Source: VAXT01 sp038040395 (GTDB taxonomy: Bacteria > Actinomycetota > Thermoleophilia > Gaiellales > Gaiellaceae). Taken from it: 46,056 nucleotides of DNA. Below are positions 1 through 8,078 of the stretch, in pieces. The stretch lies in assembly GCA_038040395.1 (NCBI GenBank), contig JBBPIJ010000019.1:1-46056 (forward strand), written 5' to 3'. The notes under the pieces were generated by a model. The model was not told where the DNA came from. It did no database searches and saw nothing but the letters and a program-made list of their open reading frames with translations. Position numbers and translations under genes: made by a program. Numbering within the stretch: position 1 is the stretch's first letter; each line of letters starts with the position of its first letter.

Positions 1-549
1 CTCCTCTACCACGTCCTCGACGACCTCTTCGACTACTGCTTCCCGATCCTGGACAAGATCGGGCACAAGCTCGACTCGATCGAGGACGACATCGACGATC
101 TCCGTTTCGAGGAGATCGTGCGCGACATCTCCCGGGCGAAGCAGGAGATCATCTCGTTCCGCAAGATCATCAAGCCCCAGCGCCCCACGCTGCGTCTCCT
201 CGAGCGCAAGATCGAGCGGTTCCTGCCCGAGGAGCTCGACCTCTATTTCGACGACATCGTCGACGCGTCGGAGCGAATCTGGGACCTGCTGGACAACTAC
301 AAGGAGGTCGTCGAGGCGCTCGAGAGCACGAACGAGTCGGCGATCTCGCACCGGCAGAACGACGTCTTGCGGCTGCTGACGCTGATCAGCGTGACGATGC
401 TGCCGCTGACCGTGATCACCGGGGTCTTCGGGATGAACGTCCTCTTCCCGGGCGAGGGGACGCACACGGCGTTCTGGATCATCCTCGGCGTGATGGTCGC
501 CGCCCTGGTCGCGATGGTTGGCTTCTTCCGCTACAAGCGCTGGATCTGA
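1..549 (+). CDS. corA: CorA-family divalent cation transporter, C-terminal part
   Basis: The frame is open from the first base of the window, so the gene is cut at its 5' end. The visible 182 residues run through a long acidic, helical cytoplasmic part rich in Leu, Asp and Glu. Two closing membrane helices follow. The CorA signature GMN sits at the end of the first helix (VFGMNV, then LFPGEG in the loop), and the protein ends in a basic tail (RYKRWI). CorA proteins are pentameric channels for Mg2+ or Co2+ in the inner membrane. The GMN loop is the selectivity filter, so function as a cation channel is well supported; the exact ion is inferred. A strong terminator follows directly. Confidence 0.93.
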   Translation, partial: LLYHVLDDLFDYCFPILDKIGHKLDSIEDDIDDLRFEEIVRDISRAKQEIISFRKIIKPQRPTLRLLERKIERFLPEELDLYFDDIVDASERIWDLLDNYKEVVEALESTNESAISHRQNDVLRLLTLISVTMLPLTVITGVFGMNVLFPGEGTHTAFWIILGVMVAALVAMVGFFRYKRWI

Positions 550-551
550 GC

Positions 552-587
552 AGAACGGCCCTGCTAAGCGGCGGGGCCGTTCTTTCT
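552..587 (+). terminator. Rho-independent terminator after corA
   Basis: A 10-bp perfect inverted repeat (arms AGAACGGCCC and GGGCCGTTCT, 552-561 and 574-583) with a 12-nt loop is followed by a short T-rich tract. It starts 3 bases after the CorA stop codon. Confidence 0.8.
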
Positions 588-652
588 ACCGGGAGTTTCT
601 ACCCGCGTGGGAAACACAACGAGCAGTAGCAGTAGCTCTCGGCCCGCCATCA

Positions 653-924
653 TCATCGGCGCGACCTTTCGTCGTAGTAGCGGTGCGCGTTCTCCATGTC
701 GTCGTTGACGGCGAAATAGCTCTTGAGCGGGCACGAGAGGCAGGGACGACGAGCTCGAGATATTTCAAGCGCCACGGATAAACGACGCAGGCACCGGCGG
801 CGGCGAGGGCCTCAGCCTCCAGGAGCTTGGCATCGATTTCGGCGGCCAGCCGGAAGCCAACGGCGGCGACGGCGACGGAAAGCCCCGAGACGCCGTCGAG
901 GCCGAGAAAGTTCCGGAGGTCGAT
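653..924 (-). pseudogene. Small hypothetical gene with a frameshift
   Basis: Two adjacent minus-strand frames look coding and join only if one base is added or removed around 730-750. The first frame, from about 924, reads IDLRNFLGLDGVSGL and then an Ala/Val-rich helix ending in YPWRLKYLELVVP. The second reads CPLKSYFAVNDDMENAHRYYDERSRR and stops at 653. A GTG at 926-928 lies one base out of frame with the first part, so the start is also uncertain. Joined, they would give a protein of about 90 residues with one hydrophobic stretch. I do not recognise the family. It could be a decayed gene or a sequencing indel; the cupin gene just upstream shows the same kind of break. Confidence 0.4.
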
Positions 925-1015
925 TCACCCTTAGACGGGGAGTAATCGCACGGACAGTTGCGCCGGCCCGAAACCGTGAGCGGGTCGGCCCGTCCCCGCC
1001 CGTGACCCCCGGGAC

Positions 1016-1674
1016 CTATCCCCACGGCAACGCATTCCAGTCGTCCGGCCGTGCGAGCTGCCACTCCGGAGCCCCGGCCTTGGCCGGCGAGCTCGTCTCG
1101 GTCTCGACACCCACGCCGTAGCGGAGCGCGAGGTCGGAGCGCGGGTAGACGACCCCTCGCCCCGGCCATCCAGGCGCACGCGCGCCCACCATCAGGATCA
1201 CGCACGGGCCGTCCCCCGTGGCGACGAAGGCGTGCTCTGTGCCGGGCGGGCAGTGTGCGAAGTCCCACGCATGAAGCGGGCGCTCCTCACCCTCGATCAG
1301 CAAGAGACATTCACCGACGAGCACAAGGAAGTCCTCCTGGTTCTGCTCGGCGTGGTACAGCCATTTCGACCGCCCGGGCGAGAGCACGCGCAGATTGATC
1401 CCGAGCTCGGCAAAAGGCGCGTCGGCGCCTTCGAAGAAGCCCTCGAAGAAGCAAGCGGCTCCCAACTTGCTCGTCACCCACGCCGTCTCTCGGACGTTGA
1501 CGACGAACCAGCCGTCCGTCGCGGGTGCCAAGCCGGAGGCCAACTCTTCAAGGTGCGCTTCCTCGACCAGTTCTGCTCCTCTCCTTGCCCAGCCGCCGTC
1601 TCGCCCGCCTATGCCCGATCGACCGCCGCGAGGGCGAGCTCGTCGAGCAGCCGTACTGGCAGCGAGAATCTCAT
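1016..1674 (-). pseudogene. Cupin-domain protein, apparently frameshifted near its start
   Basis: The conserved part (from about 1580 to 1016) is a cupin barrel. It contains LLIEGEERPLHAWDFAHCPPGTEHAF, which covers the second cupin motif with its PxGxxH metal-site His, and an earlier HAEQNQEDFLVL motif. The natural start would be the ATG at 1674-1672, which overlaps the stop of the cyclase fusion in a TAATG arrangement typical of translational coupling. That frame reads MRFSLPVRLLDELALAAVDRA and hits a stop at 1609. The cupin frame continues sensibly from the same place one base out of register (GGRDGGWARRGAELVEEAHLEE). A single missing base near 1612 explains it. No in-frame ATG, GTG or TTG precedes the cupin domain. 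The substrate is unknown. Confidence 0.75.
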
Positions 1675-4600
1675 TACCGGACCCAGAGTTGGCCGAACAG
1701 CGTGCCCCAGAGAGGGTGGTACTGGTAGTTGCCCACCCGCTTTGAGACGAAATCCGCGCTGTACAGCGTGTAGAGGAAGCCCCAGGGTGCCTGATCGGTG
1801 ACCTCGCGATCGATCGCGGCCCACGACTCGCTCGCGGCGGCGGGATCGCGCTCCTGGAGCCGCAGCGCGCGGCGGATCGTGGCGTCGATCTCCCGGTCGC
1901 AGAAGTCGCCGTGGTTCTCGGGGTGCGAGCACGAGGCAAGCGTGATGAAGCTCGAGGCGGCGGGGTAGTCAGCTGCCCAGGCGCTGCCGGCGATCTGCCA
2001 CGAGGCCCCCGGCCTCGCGAGCGCCGAGAAGTAGGGGCCCGGATCGTCTGAGACGGGGCGGAGGCGAGCGCGGTAGCCGAGCGAGTCGAGCAGCGCCTCG
2101 AAGTAGCGGCCCAGGCCCGACCCCTCGCCGAAGAACCGCGGCCACCAGAGCTCGACGGGGGCCCCTGCCGTTCCGGACGCCGCGACGAGCCTCCTCGCCT
2201 TTGCCACGTCGGGCGCCGTCCAGCCCGACCCGGCGCTCGGATCCAGCGTGTAGGGGCAATAGCCGCGGTAGCCGGGGAAGTTCGGCGGCAGCACTTGGCA
2301 GGTGGGCCTCGCCGCGTCAGATCCTCCGGCGAGCCGGACGAGCTTCGCCCGGTCGAGTGCGTAGTTGACGGCCCGGCGGGCGCGGACGTCGTCGAAGGGC
2401 GGCCGCGTCACATCGAAGACGAGGTAGTGCATCGCCGGAAGTGGCTGGACGTGGAGCTGCGGCCGGAAGACGGGCGGGACGGGGAGCGGCGCGCCCACGG
2501 CCGACGTCAAGTCCGCCTTTCCCTTGGCGACGCGCCGCGTCCGTTGCGCCGCGCTTCCCCCGAGGTCGACGACGATCTCGTCGGGGTAGCCGGCCGGCTG
2601 CGCTGCGGGCGACCACTCCCGGAAGCGCTCGTTGCGGACGAGCCTGAGCGATCGATTCCGAGCCACGCTGGCCAGCCGGTACGGGCCCGTGGCGGGCAGC
2701 GGCCGCTTGACGGCCTTGCGCAGCGACGTTCCTCTCGGCAGGACGTAGGCGAACGGCAGCGCGAGCTTGACGCGGAACTCAGGATCGGGCGCCGAGAGGT
2801 GGAAGGTCACGGTCCCGGCGCGGTCGTCCGTCACGATTCCGCGCGAGAGGTCGCACCGAGCCGGTCGAGCGCTGCAGCGATCCGCCCCGACGATCGCCCG
2901 ATAGGAGTCGGCGGCCGAGGGATTGGGCATGGGCCTCAGCTTGTAGACGCGCTCGAACGAGTAGCGGAAATCGCTCGCCTTGACGAGGCGACCATCCGAG
3001 TAGCGGATGCCGCCTCGCAGCTGGAAGTTGTACGTGCGCCGATCGTCGGAGACCGAAGGCAGCGAGACCGCCAGGTCGGGCACGAGCTCGACGCCCGGCT
3101 GTCCGCCGACGCGCTTCCAGCCTACGAGCCCGTCGTTCGTCAGGGCGAGGATCCTCCACGCAGACGCCAAGAACGCATGCGCGGTATCGATCTGGGTCGG
3201 GTCGACACCTCGGAGGGCGACCCTGAGGGTGCCGCCGACGTGGGCGGCGCCGCTCGGACGGAGCCCGACGTAGAGGGCGCCATTCCCTGCGGCCAGCGCA
3301 GTCGCGTGGTCGCCGACGTCGATGGTGGTCACGCGCCCGCCCCGCGGGTCGATGCGCGAAACCGTCCCGGCGAATCCGTTGGCAACCCACACGTCTCCTC
3401 CCGCGAACGCGACCGCATCGGCGCTCGACCCGACCTCTACGGTTCGCACTTCTCTTGTGCGGGGATCGATCCGGGAGACTATGCCCGAGAGACTGTGTGC
3501 AACCCAGACCGAGCCCGCGCCGACCGCGATCCCGGCGGGCCCGGCGCCGACGGGAATCCGGTCCAGGATCTCACCGCTGCTCGGGCTGAGCTTGACGAGG
3601 GCGCCGGCCAGCTTGCTCGCGACCCAGATCGCGCCTTCGCCGAACGCGACTGCTCCGGGGTCCAGCCCGGCGGCGACCGTCTCGAGCACTTTTCCGTCGG
3701 TCGCGCGGAGCTTGGTGACGGTGTGGTCGCTCGTGTTCGCGACCCATACGTACCCGTTACCGGCGGCGATTCCCGTGGGCCCGTTGCCGACTTTGATGGT
3801 CTGAACGATGGCGAGCGTTTCCGGGCTGATCTGAGAGACGGTGCCGGTCAGGCTGTTCGTCACCCAGACCCAGCGGCCGCCGATCGCGATGCCGCTCGGA
3901 CCGCTCTCGACCGGAATCGTGTCGCGCACCGTGTTCGTATTCGGATCGACGACGATGACCGCGCTCGAGTCGGCGCTCACCGTCCAGACGTAGCCGAGGC
4001 CGGCCGCCATCGCCGTCGGCGGCGCGGGCGCCTCGACGATGCCTCTTACGGCGCCGGAGGTCGAATCGAGCACGGCGACGGCGTTGCCCTCTGCATCGCC
4101 GACATTCACTCGACTCGGTCCGCCGCCGCCGAGCACGAGGACCGGAACTGCGATGGCGGCGGCGATGACGCCGGCGAGCGCCCCGACGAGGATCGTGGGG
4201 CGCCGGCGGTAGCGGGGCGCTGCCGCCGGAGCGGGCGCCTCGGCGCGAAGCGCAGGGAAGTCCGTCCGCAGCCCCGGGGCGGTCACCTGGAAAAGACGCA
4301 CCGGCCGATCGAGGTCCTTCAGCCGCTGCTCTCCGAGGTCGCGGAGCTCGAAGCCCGGAAGCTCCTGCTCTTCGTCCTCGAGTAGGTTGTGCGTCGTCTG
4401 CGAGACGAGGACCTGACCGCCGTGCCCCGCGGCCGCGATGCGCGCGGCGCGATGGACGGCAAGGCCGTGGTAGCGCTCGTCGGTCGCCGCGGCCTGGCCG
4501 GTGTGGATCCCCATCCGTACGCGGACGGCAGCTCCCTGCGGCCAGTCGTGCTCGGCGAGCGAGCGCTGCGCCTCGACGGCCGCGAGCACCGCCGCGCGCC

Positions 4601-4799
4601 CACTCGCAAAGGCGATGAAGAACGAGTCGCCCTGCGTGTCGACGACGCGACCGCCGTGCCGGGCGGAAGCCTCCCGCAGGAGCCGCCCATGCTCTGTGAG
4701 CACCTCGCCGTAGCGATCGCGTAGCTGCTTCAGCAGCCGCGTCGACCCCTCCACGTCGGTGAAGAGGAAGGTGACGGCTCCGCTCGGCAGCTCTGACAC
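1674..4799 (-). CDS. Class III adenylate/guanylate cyclase fused to beta-propeller and ABC-type solute-binding domain
   Basis: A 1041-residue multidomain protein. Residues about 8-175 are a class III nucleotide cyclase (FLFTDVEGST, VDTQGDSFFIAF, VHRAARI). The metal-binding Asp15 and Asp58 and catalytic Arg120 are present. The usual substrate-specifying Lys is Asp54, and the transition-state Asn position is His116. Residues 202-227 form one membrane helix, followed by YVTN/NHL-type repeats (recurring GIAxGxGxVWVAN units, about 232-515). The rest is a family-5 peptide/nickel-type solute-binding domain (SBP_bac_5) with YNFQLRGGIRYSDG and KASDFRYSFERV. Expected topology is a cytoplasmic cyclase and an extracellular sensor, like a receptor cyclase; this is inferred. 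No permease or ATPase genes are adjacent. The cupin gene downstream overlaps the stop. Confidence 0.9.
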   Translation of the reverse strand: MSELPSGAVTFLFTDVEGSTRLLKQLRDRYGEVLTEHGRLLREASARHGGRVVDTQGDSFFIAFASGRAAVLAAVEAQRSLAEHDWPQGAAVRVRMGIHTGQAAATDERYHGLAVHRAARIAAAGHGGQVLVSQTTHNLLEDEEQELPGFELRDLGEQRLKDLDRPVRLFQVTAPGLRTDFPALRAEAPAPAAAPRYRRRPTILVGALAGVIAAAIAVPVLVLGGGGPSRVNVGDAEGNAVAVLDSTSGAVRGIVEAPAPPTAMAAGLGYVWTVSADSSAVIVVDPNTNTVRDTIPVESGPSGIAIGGRWVWVTNSLTGTVSQISPETLAIVQTIKVGNGPTGIAAGNGYVWVANTSDHTVTKLRATDGKVLETVAAGLDPGAVAFGEGAIWVASKLAGALVKLSPSSGEILDRIPVGAGPAGIAVGAGSVWVAHSLSGIVSRIDPRTREVRTVEVGSSADAVAFAGGDVWVANGFAGTVSRIDPRGGRVTTIDVGDHATALAAGNGALYVGLRPSGAAHVGGTLRVALRGVDPTQIDTAHAFLASAWRILALTNDGLVGWKRVGGQPGVELVPDLAVSLPSVSDDRRTYNFQLRGGIRYSDGRLVKASDFRYSFERVYKLRPMPNPSAADSYRAIVGADRCSARPARCDLSRGIVTDDRAGTVTFHLSAPDPEFRVKLALPFAYVLPRGTSLRKAVKRPLPATGPYRLASVARNRSLRLVRNERFREWSPAAQPAGYPDEIVVDLGGSAAQRTRRVAKGKADLTSAVGAPLPVPPVFRPQLHVQPLPAMHYLVFDVTRPPFDDVRARRAVNYALDRAKLVRLAGGSDAARPTCQVLPPNFPGYRGYCPYTLDPSAGSGWTAPDVAKARRLVAASGTAGAPVELWWPRFFGEGSGLGRYFEALLDSLGYRARLRPVSDDPGPYFSALARPGASWQIAGSAWAADYPAASSFITLASCSHPENHGDFCDREIDATIRRALRLQERDPAAASESWAAIDREVTDQAPWGFLYTLYSADFVSKRVGNYQYHPLWGTLFGQLWVR

Positions 4800-5114
4800 T
4801 AAGGTGACCAGATCGAGGTTGACACACCCCCGCTCGCTTTTCTAGCAGCGCCCTGCCCACACTACCCGCCGGTGCCGGCCGCGTCGTCGATCCTTTCGAC
4901 GTCGGAGGCAAGCGGCGGAAGAGCACGTCGAGCCCAACCGCGGCGAGCGTCTGAGGGGAAGCTGGCTCTCGCTTTTAAGAGCCTCACCGAGCGGGGCAGG
5001 GCTACAACCTGACCTGATCTCAGACGATCTCAGCGAAGCCGAGGCCCTTGAACTAGCGGCTTCGGCACCGTAGCAACGGCCAGCGTTAGAAGCGCTGGAT
5101 CTAGACCGAGAGTC
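4800..5114. other. Intergenic region with hairpins
   Basis: No convincing gene in about 315 bases. It is upstream of the cyclase fusion and downstream of the RTX gene, both on the minus strand. It must hold the cyclase promoter, which I could not place. Near 5083-5101 an inverted repeat with CCAGCG / CGCTGG arms and a 7-nt loop follows the RTX gene. Another imperfect hairpin built on GCCGAAGCC / GGCTTCGG lies at about 5034-5070. Either could end RTX transcription; neither has a strong T-tract. Confidence 0.4.
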
Positions 5115-6056
5115 TCAGGGGCAGCGGCGCTTGCGCTCGGCCTTGCAGACGTCTCGACCGCCACCCCCGTCGGCGGAGTCTCGGCCGGTCCCGCCGTCGA
5201 GGCGGTCGCGCCCAGCCCCACCGGCGAGCTGGTCGTTGCCCTGCTCGCCGAGGAGCATGTCATTGCCTCCGCCGCCGGTGATCAGGTCGCTGCCCTTGTG
5301 GCCGTTCAAGAGGTTCGGGCCACCGTTTCCGATCAGCGCGTCCGACTTCTGCGAGCCGTGCAGGTCCTCGATCGCGCGCAACGTGTCGGTTCCCCACCCG
5401 CGGCCCCTGTGCGATGCGAGGCTCGCGGTCACGCCGCTCGGCGAGTAGTCGTAGAAGACGAGGTCTACGCCAGGCCCGCCGTCGAGGATGTCGTTCCCGG
5501 CGTCCCCGTCCAGGCCGTCCGAGCCCGCGCCGCCGAGGAGTGTGTCGTTGCCCGACCGTCCGTCGAGGAGGTTGTCGGTCGCATCGCCGGTCAAGAAGTC
5601 GTCGTTGAGCGAGCCGACGAGGCCCTCGAAGTTGGCAAGCGCGTCGGTTCCCCAGCCGGTGGCGGTGTTCGTCGAGAGGTCGGCCGTCACGCTCGCCGGC
5701 GACCAGTAGTAGAAGGCGATGTCGAATCCCTCGCCCCCGTTCACGTTGTCGTCTCCTGCGTCGCCCGAGATCGAGTCGTCGCCCGCGCCGCCCACGATCG
5801 TGTCGTTGCCGTCCTCGCCGCAGATGATGTCATCGCCACCGCCGCCGTCGATCGTGTCGTCGCCGGACCCAGCCTTGATCACGTCGTTCTCGGGAGTGCC
5901 CGTCAGGATGTCGTTCGCGGGGGTCCCGATCATCGTCTCGGTCTGACCGAAGCATTCATGCAGCGGGTCGTGCCACGCCTGCACGGCGGAGGCGCCTCCG
6001 AGGGCGATGAGCGCGGCTGCGAGAAGGGCGAGCCCTGCGCGAGTCACAGCCGACAC
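5115..6056 (-). CDS. Secreted RTX (hemolysin-type) calcium-binding repeat protein
   Basis: 313 residues from the GTG at 6056-6054, chosen because it gives a clean signal peptide (VSAVTRAGLALLAAALIALGGASAVQA). A longer open frame upstream would run into the divergent HIT gene. The mature part is made almost wholly of nonapeptide GGxGxDxxx repeats (GSGDDTIDGGGGDDII, GGAGNDxL-type units). Two longer inserts carry the pattern SVTADLS...GWGTD...ANFEGLVGS, common in RTX proteins. These repeats fold as Ca2+-binding parallel beta-rolls outside the cell. No toxin, protease or lipase domain is visible, so the role may be structural or adhesive. The C terminus is basic with two Cys (VCKAERKRRCP). Confidence 0.85.
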   Translation of the reverse strand: MSAVTRAGLALLAAALIALGGASAVQAWHDPLHECFGQTETMIGTPANDILTGTPENDVIKAGSGDDTIDGGGGDDIICGEDGNDTIVGGAGDDSISGDAGDDNVNGGEGFDIAFYYWSPASVTADLSTNTATGWGTDALANFEGLVGSLNDDFLTGDATDNLLDGRSGNDTLLGGAGSDGLDGDAGNDILDGGPGVDLVFYDYSPSGVTASLASHRGRGWGTDTLRAIEDLHGSQKSDALIGNGGPNLLNGHKGSDLITGGGGNDMLLGEQGNDQLAGGAGRDRLDGGTGRDSADGGGGRDVCKAERKRRCP

Positions 6057-6087
6057 GCTACCTGCAGATCCTGATAGAAGCGCCCTC

Positions 6088-6570
6088 GTGACCCGCCCGC
6101 TCTGGGCCCCCTGGAGGCTCGAATACGTCGGCAGCGCCGACGAGCAAGAGGGGTGCATCTTCTGCCTCGCCCGCGACGGCGCCGACGAGGAGGGCCTCGT
6201 GGTACGCCGTGGGGCTCGAGCCCTCGTCCTGCTGAACAAGTTCCCCTATGCGTCCGGACACCTGCTGATCGCACCCGCGCGTCATCTCGGAGAGTTCGCG
6301 GAGCTCGACGACGAGGAGACACTCGAGATCCACCGGCTCGCCACGCAGGGCATGGGCGCACTCGCCGAGGTCTACGGGCCACAGGGATTCAACCTCGGGT
6401 GGAACCTCGGCCGAATCGCGGGTGCCGGCATCATCGACCACGTTCATCTTCACGTCGTCCCGCGCTGGGCCGGGGACACGAACTTCATGCCCGTCCTCGC
6501 CGACGTGAAAGTGCTTCCCGAGCATCTGGCCGAGACTCGTCGCAAACTGGCCGACGCCTGGCCCTCCTGA
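6088..6570 (+). CDS. HIT-family nucleotide hydrolase/phosphorylase
   Basis: 160 residues from the GTG at 6088. The N-terminal WAPWRLEYVG and CIFCLA, and the catalytic histidine triad HVHLHVVPRW near residue 112, place it in the HIT superfamily. It is closest in style to the actinobacterial Ap4A phosphorylase-like group. That group degrades dinucleoside polyphosphates such as Ap4A; activity here is inferred from family. It is transcribed divergently from the RTX gene, with only about 31 bases between the two starts, so the promoters must overlap or lie inside coding sequence. A minus-strand tRNA-Gly follows 9 bases after the stop. Confidence 0.9.
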   Translation: MTRPLWAPWRLEYVGSADEQEGCIFCLARDGADEEGLVVRRGARALVLLNKFPYASGHLLIAPARHLGEFAELDDEETLEIHRLATQGMGALAEVYGPQGFNLGWNLGRIAGAGIIDHVHLHVVPRWAGDTNFMPVLADVKVLPEHLAETRRKLADAWPS

Positions 6571-6578
6571 GGAGAAAG

Positions 6579-6651
6579 AGCGGACGACGGGGATCGAACC
6601 CGCGACCCTCAGCTTGGGAAGCTGATGCTCTACCAACTGAGCTACGTCCGC
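6579..6651 (-). tRNA. tRNA-Gly (CCC)
   Basis: A full cloverleaf on the minus strand: acceptor arms GCGGACG / CGTCCGC, D-arm with AGCTCAGTTGGTAGAGC, anticodon stem TCAGC / GCTGA around loop TTCCCAA (anticodon CCC), T-arm with GGTTCGATCCC. The discriminator base is U, as expected for glycine. CCA is not encoded. Confidence 0.95.
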
Positions 6652-6702
6652 GAAGTCTTTCCAGGATAGATAATCCCGGCAGACGATTTAGGAGGAGAGA
6701 CC

Positions 6703-7737
6703 ATGGCGACCATGACCGAGACAAGCCTGGAGTCGATCGCGAGAGCGCTCGTCGCCGAAGGGAAGGGCATCCTGGCGGCGGACGAGAGTAGCGGGACGAT
6801 CAAGAAGCGCTTCGACTCGATCAACGTCGAGTCGACCGAAGAGACTCGGCGCGGCTACCGCGAGCTCCTCTTCACCACGCCCGGGATCGAGGAGTTCATC
6901 AGCGGCGTGATCCTCTACGACGAGACGCTCCGCCAGTCCGCGTCCGACGGAACGCCGTTCCCGGAGCTTCTTGCGAGCCGCGGGATCATTCCCGGGATCA
7001 AGGTCGATCTGGGCGCGAAGCCTCTGGCAGGCGCGCCCGGCGAAACCGTGACCGAGGGCCTCGATGGGCTACGCGAGCGGCTCCAGGAGTACTACGAGCT
7101 CGGCGCGCGCTTCACGAAGTGGCGCGCGGTCATCTCGATCGGCTCCGGAATCCCGAGCGACTACTGCATCTGGGTCAACGCGCACGCCCTCGCCCGCTAC
7201 GCCGCGCTCTCGCAGGAGGTCGGGCTCGTGCCGATCGTCGAGCCCGAGGTGCTGATGGACGGCGACCACACGATCGACACGAGCTACCACGTCACCGTGC
7301 GGACGCAGCAGGCCGTCTTCACCGAGCTCTTCGACCAGCGTGTCGAGCGCGAAGGGATGCTGCTCAAGCCGAACATGGTCCTCTCGGGCTACGAGTGCCC
7401 GGACCAGGCCGACGACGACACGGTCGCAGAGCAGACGATCAGGTGCCTGACGAACGCCGTGCCCCCCGCGGTTCCCGGGATCGTCTTCCTCTCCGGTGGA
7501 CAGAGCGACGAAGACGCGACGGCGCGCCTGAACGCGATGAACCAGCGCGGGCCTCATCCATGGCAGCTCTCGTTCTCGTACGGGCGCGCGCTCCAGGCGC
7601 CGGCGCTGAAGGCCTGGGGCGGCGACCCGAGCAAAGTGGAAGATGCGCAAAAGGCGTTCTACCGGCGGGCGAAGTTCAACGGCGCCGCGCGGTCGGGCTC
7701 CTATGCGCCCGAATGGGAGACAGCCGAAGTCGCTTAG
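6703..7737 (+). CDS. fba: Class I fructose-bisphosphate aldolase
   Basis: 344 residues. The ATG at 6703 follows an excellent ribosome binding site (AGGAGGAGA, 6690-6698). The N-terminal AADESSGTIKKRF, the VEPEVLMDGDH segment (acidic active-site residues about 180-182) and Schiff-base Lys222 in LLKPNMVLSG are hallmarks of the eukaryote-like class I aldolases. It cleaves fructose 1,6-bisphosphate to DHAP and glyceraldehyde 3-phosphate, or the reverse. It complements glpX and the gap-pgk-tpiA-gpmI operon in this window. The last 35 bases overlap the start of the next gene, suggesting coupling. Confidence 0.95.
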   Translation: MATMTETSLESIARALVAEGKGILAADESSGTIKKRFDSINVESTEETRRGYRELLFTTPGIEEFISGVILYDETLRQSASDGTPFPELLASRGIIPGIKVDLGAKPLAGAPGETVTEGLDGLRERLQEYYELGARFTKWRAVISIGSGIPSDYCIWVNAHALARYAALSQEVGLVPIVEPEVLMDGDHTIDTSYHVTVRTQQAVFTELFDQRVEREGMLLKPNMVLSGYECPDQADDDTVAEQTIRCLTNAVPPAVPGIVFLSGGQSDEDATARLNAMNQRGPHPWQLSFSYGRALQAPALKAWGGDPSKVEDAQKAFYRRAKFNGAARSGSYAPEWETAEVA

Positions 7738-8068
7738 CGAAGAAATTCTCCGGTCGCACGTCGAGCGCTTCAACGAAGGCGTGCGCTCGGGTGATTTCGG
7801 GCCGATGCTCGAGCAGTTCGCCGAAGACGCCGAGCTCGCGTTCGAGGGCGTCCCGGTTGGACCATTCCGTGGCAAGCCCGCGATCTCGCAGGCGTACGTC
7901 GACCAGCCGCCGGATGACGAGATCCTGATCCTGCGCACCAACGAGTCGGGGGAAGACCTCATCGTTGCCGACTACGCGTGGCGTGCAGAGCCGTCTGCGC
8001 GGGCCGGCACGCTCATCCTGCGCCTGCGAGACGCCGAGATCTCCCGGCTCCTCGTCACGTTCGGCTGA
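7703..8068 (+). CDS. NTF2/SnoaL-like small protein
   Basis: About 121 residues from the ATG at 7703, inside the end of the aldolase gene. The pattern SEEILRSHVERFNEGVRSGDFGPMLEQFAEDAELAFEGVPVGPFRGKPAI is typical of the NTF2-like fold (SnoaL-like domain). These are cone-shaped alpha+beta barrels that bind small ligands or act as isomerases or hydrolases. No specific catalytic residues can be assigned. The conserved part begins about 10 residues in, so the exact start is uncertain. The overlap with the aldolase gene suggests co-transcription. Confidence 0.75.
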   Translation: MRPNGRQPKSLSEEILRSHVERFNEGVRSGDFGPMLEQFAEDAELAFEGVPVGPFRGKPAISQAYVDQPPDDEILILRTNESGEDLIVADYAWRAEPSARAGTLILRLRDAEISRLLVTFG

Positions 8069-8078
8069 GACCGAAGCG

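Noticed and set aside
727..945. Plus-strand open frame ending EKVPEVDSPLDGE
   Set aside because: It has no start codon and is antisense to the better-supported minus-strand small gene; it looks like a mirror frame.
2295..4385. Plus-strand 696-codon open frame inside the cyclase fusion gene
   Set aside because: Arg/Asp-rich composition with no domain; an antisense shadow of a gene with clear domains on the minus strand.
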